From: Bradyrhizobium tropiciagri
Lineage (GTDB): Bacteria; Pseudomonadota; Alphaproteobacteria; Rhizobiales; Xanthobacteraceae
DNA length: 64,000 bases
Assembly (NCBI RefSeq): GCF_018130505.1
Contig: NZ_JAFCKH010000003.1
Location: 310,001-374,000 of the forward strand
Direction: 5' to 3'
Under the pieces are notes generated by a model that made no database searches, was not told where the DNA came from, and saw only the letters and a list, made by a program, of their open reading frames with translations. Positions 62,330 through 64,000 of the stretch are shown here, piece after piece; within the stretch, counting starts at the first letter, position 1; each line of letters begins with the position of its first letter. Both the position numbers and the translations under genes were made by a program.

Positions 62330-64000
62330 ATGCAGTCCTTGGATATTGAAGCGCCCCGTTCACGCAGGCTGCGCATTTTTGCCTTCGATCCCAGCCTCGC
62401 GCAACGGACGGATACAGCGGCCATTCAGGAAATCGTCGTCGCCATTCCCTGGGAACGGAGTGCCGACGGCGGCCGGCTGCCTGAGGGACCGGTCGGCGAA
62501 TACATCGAAGTCGTGGACGTCGACCCAGCCAGCGGTGCCGTGTACCCGCCGGTCAATCTCGACGATCCCAATCTTCTTGCGCAGGACGGGTTGTCGCCCT
62601 CCGAAGGCAACCCGCAATTTCATCAACAGATGGTCTACGCGGTCGCGATGACCACGATCGGGCATTTCGAACGTGCGCTGGGAAGGGTCGCACTTTGGGC
62701 GCCGCGGAGGCAGGCGCCCGACAAGACCAGCAAGGAATGGCGGAGCGAGTTCGTCCGCCGTCTGCGCATCTATCCTCATGCATTGCGCGACCAGAATGCC
62801 TACTACAGTCCGTCGAAGCGAGCGCTGTTGTTCGGGTATTTTTCGGTGCTGTCCAAGGATGCGGACAACACACCCGGAACCACCGTGTTCGCCTGTCTCT
62901 CGCATGACATCATCGCGCACGAGACGACGCATGCGTTGCTGGATGGTGTTCACCCGCGCTTCAACGAACCGAGCAATCCGGACGTTCACGCCTTCCACGA
63001 GGGGTTCGCCGACATCGTAGCGATGTTCCAGCACTTCTCCTACGCCGGCGTGCTGCGCGATCAGATCGGACGCACGCGCGGTCAGCTCAATGACAGCGAG
63101 AGCCTGCTCGGACAATTGGCGCAGCAGTTCGGACGTGCCACGGGACGGGGCAATGCGCTGAGGGATGCGCTCGGCGAGACGGGCAAGGACGGAAAGTGGC
63201 GGCGCCGCATGCCCGATCCCCGCGCGCTCGATAAGATCGGTGAGCCGCATGCACGCGGCGCGATCCTGGTGGCCGCGGTGTTCGGCGCCTTCCTGCTCGT
63301 CTACAAGCGTCGAACGTCCGATCTGTTTCGGCTCGCGACGCAGGGTACCGGCATACTTCCCGAGGGTGAAATCTCGCCCGACCTCGCCAACCGATTGGCC
63401 GAGGAGGCATCGCGCTGTGCGCGCGATCTTCTACATATGTGCATTCGGGCGCTGGATTATTGTCCCCCCGTGGGGATCACGTTCGGCGACTATCTGCGCG
63501 CAATCGTCACCGGCGACGTCAATCTCAATGCGGACGATGACCTCGGTTATCGCGTGGCCCTGATCGAGAGCTTCCGCGCATGGGGTATCTATCCGCGCGG
63601 CATCCGTAGCATGTCGATCGAGGGGCTGGTGTGGCCGTCGGGCGCAGAGGTGATCGCCGAGGCGGAAATCGCGGCGAAGGGCGGCAAACGAATGAAGCGG
63701 ACGGGGGCGACGCCGTCCAAAGAGGCGATCAAATCGGCGCGCGACAGCAGCGCGAGCGACATCGCCGACCTGTTTACCGACGTGCAGAAGGCGGGACGAT
63801 ACGGCGGCTCCGACGCCTCGGCCTTCAAGGGAAGCTCACGATTTCACAAATGGGACCTCAGCAGCGATCGCTACCAGGTCTGGCGCAACATGGAGGAAAG
63901 TCGCGCCGCCGTGTGGCGCTGGCTGGTGCTCGGCAAGGGGAAGAAATACCTCGACGCGTTCGGTCTGGTGATCGACGAGGATGCCCCGAAGACCGTTTAT
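62330..64000 (+). CDS. Gluzincin-like zinc metalloprotease domain protein (3' truncated by window)
   Basis: A frame from ATG at 62330 stays open for 557 codons to the right edge. It contains HDIIAHETTHALLDGVHPRF (residues 192-211) with the zinc motif HETTH (His197, His201) and, 23 residues on, HEGFADIVAMF, whose Glu224 and Asp228 match the third-ligand Glu-x3-Asp of thermolysin-type gluzincins. The N-terminal part (LRIFAFDPSLAQ, IVVAIPWE) lacks a signal peptide, so the protein is cytoplasmic or exported in another way. A coil-rich basic stretch follows residue 440. Substrate unknown. GAGGGG at 62315-62320 precedes the start at nine bases. Confidence 0.82.
   Translation, partial: MQSLDIEAPRSRRLRIFAFDPSLAQRTDTAAIQEIVVAIPWERSADGGRLPEGPVGEYIEVVDVDPASGAVYPPVNLDDPNLLAQDGLSPSEGNPQFHQQMVYAVAMTTIGHFERALGRVALWAPRRQAPDKTSKEWRSEFVRRLRIYPHALRDQNAYYSPSKRALLFGYFSVLSKDADNTPGTTVFACLSHDIIAHETTHALLDGVHPRFNEPSNPDVHAFHEGFADIVAMFQHFSYAGVLRDQIGRTRGQLNDSESLLGQLAQQFGRATGRGNALRDALGETGKDGKWRRRMPDPRALDKIGEPHARGAILVAAVFGAFLLVYKRRTSDLFRLATQGTGILPEGEISPDLANRLAEEASRCARDLLHMCIRALDYCPPVGITFGDYLRAIVTGDVNLNADDDLGYRVALIESFRAWGIYPRGIRSMSIEGLVWPSGAEVIAEAEIAAKGGKRMKRTGATPSKEAIKSARDSSASDIADLFTDVQKAGRYGGSDASAFKGSSRFHKWDLSSDRYQVWRNMEESRAAVWRWLVLGKGKKYLDAFGLVIDEDAPKTVY

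Overview
This 64 kb window is GC-rich alphaproteobacterial chromosome. A rhizobial origin, most likely Bradyrhizobium or a close relative, is suggested by the eight-gene glpR-D-S-T-P-Q-U-V type glycerol cluster, the CsbD, DUF4170 and DUF2946 small proteins, the 545-residue isocitrate lyase and the many interspersed palindromic repeats. This assignment is inference from gene content; no rRNA, tRNA, transposase, integrase, phage gene or CRISPR array was seen. The window reads as core chromosome, with about 59 genes.

Layout. 1-5.7 kb: end of an unknown gene, slyX-trhO, cytoplasmic-type gamma-glutamyltransferase, an FAD oxidoreductase, an exported FKBP and a D-2-hydroxyacid dehydrogenase. 5.7-11.5 kb: CsbD protein, His-rich cupin, enoyl-CoA hydratase, two divergent Tat-type hydrolases and two VOC proteins. 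11.6-19.3 kb: a FecR-domain gene coupled to a beta-barrel gene with a long Pro-Thr/Pro-Ser linker, a GT39-like mannosyltransferase, an OmpA protein, a YcaQ-type DNA glycosylase, DUF2809 and an MFS transporter. 19.5-25.4 kb: an RND efflux adaptor-pump-TetR operon with a recognisable promoter/operator, then a flavin reductase. 25.6-33.2 kb: an exported SMP-30 protein and a compact beta-oxidation operon (acyl-CoA dehydrogenase, thiolase, bifunctional hydratase/dehydrogenase, thioesterase). 33.5-42.8 kb: glycerol regulator, GlpD and a complete ABC importer closed by a strong terminator. 43-50.9 kb: old yellow enzyme, SDR, DUF1993, lytic transglycosylase, an ethylene-receptor-like hybrid histidine kinase, HtpX and a high-potential iron-sulfur protein. 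51-58.8 kb: an ScfR/RamB-type regulator divergent from isocitrate lyase, then small unknowns, a phosphoesterase, Nudix, GNAT and EthD proteins. 59-64 kb: a TonB-dependent receptor of ZnuD type with a DUF2946 partner behind a near-perfect Zur box, then the 5' part of a large gluzincin-like metalloprotease gene running off the window.

Metabolic logic. Fatty acid oxidation, the glyoxylate shunt entry enzyme and its probable regulator, and glycerol uptake and oxidation lie within 27 kb and suit growth on lipid-derived carbon. The efflux, zinc and envelope genes are separate local units.

Most notable: the histidine kinase keeps all seven residues critical in the plant ethylene-binding domain with a constant offset; the two glycerol ABC ATPases have complementary motif losses implying one active and one degenerate ATP site; a Zur box heads the ZnuD operon; the RND operon carries an ACTGAYG half-site array over its promoter; and 21 intergenic palindromes of nine families punctuate the gene boundaries.
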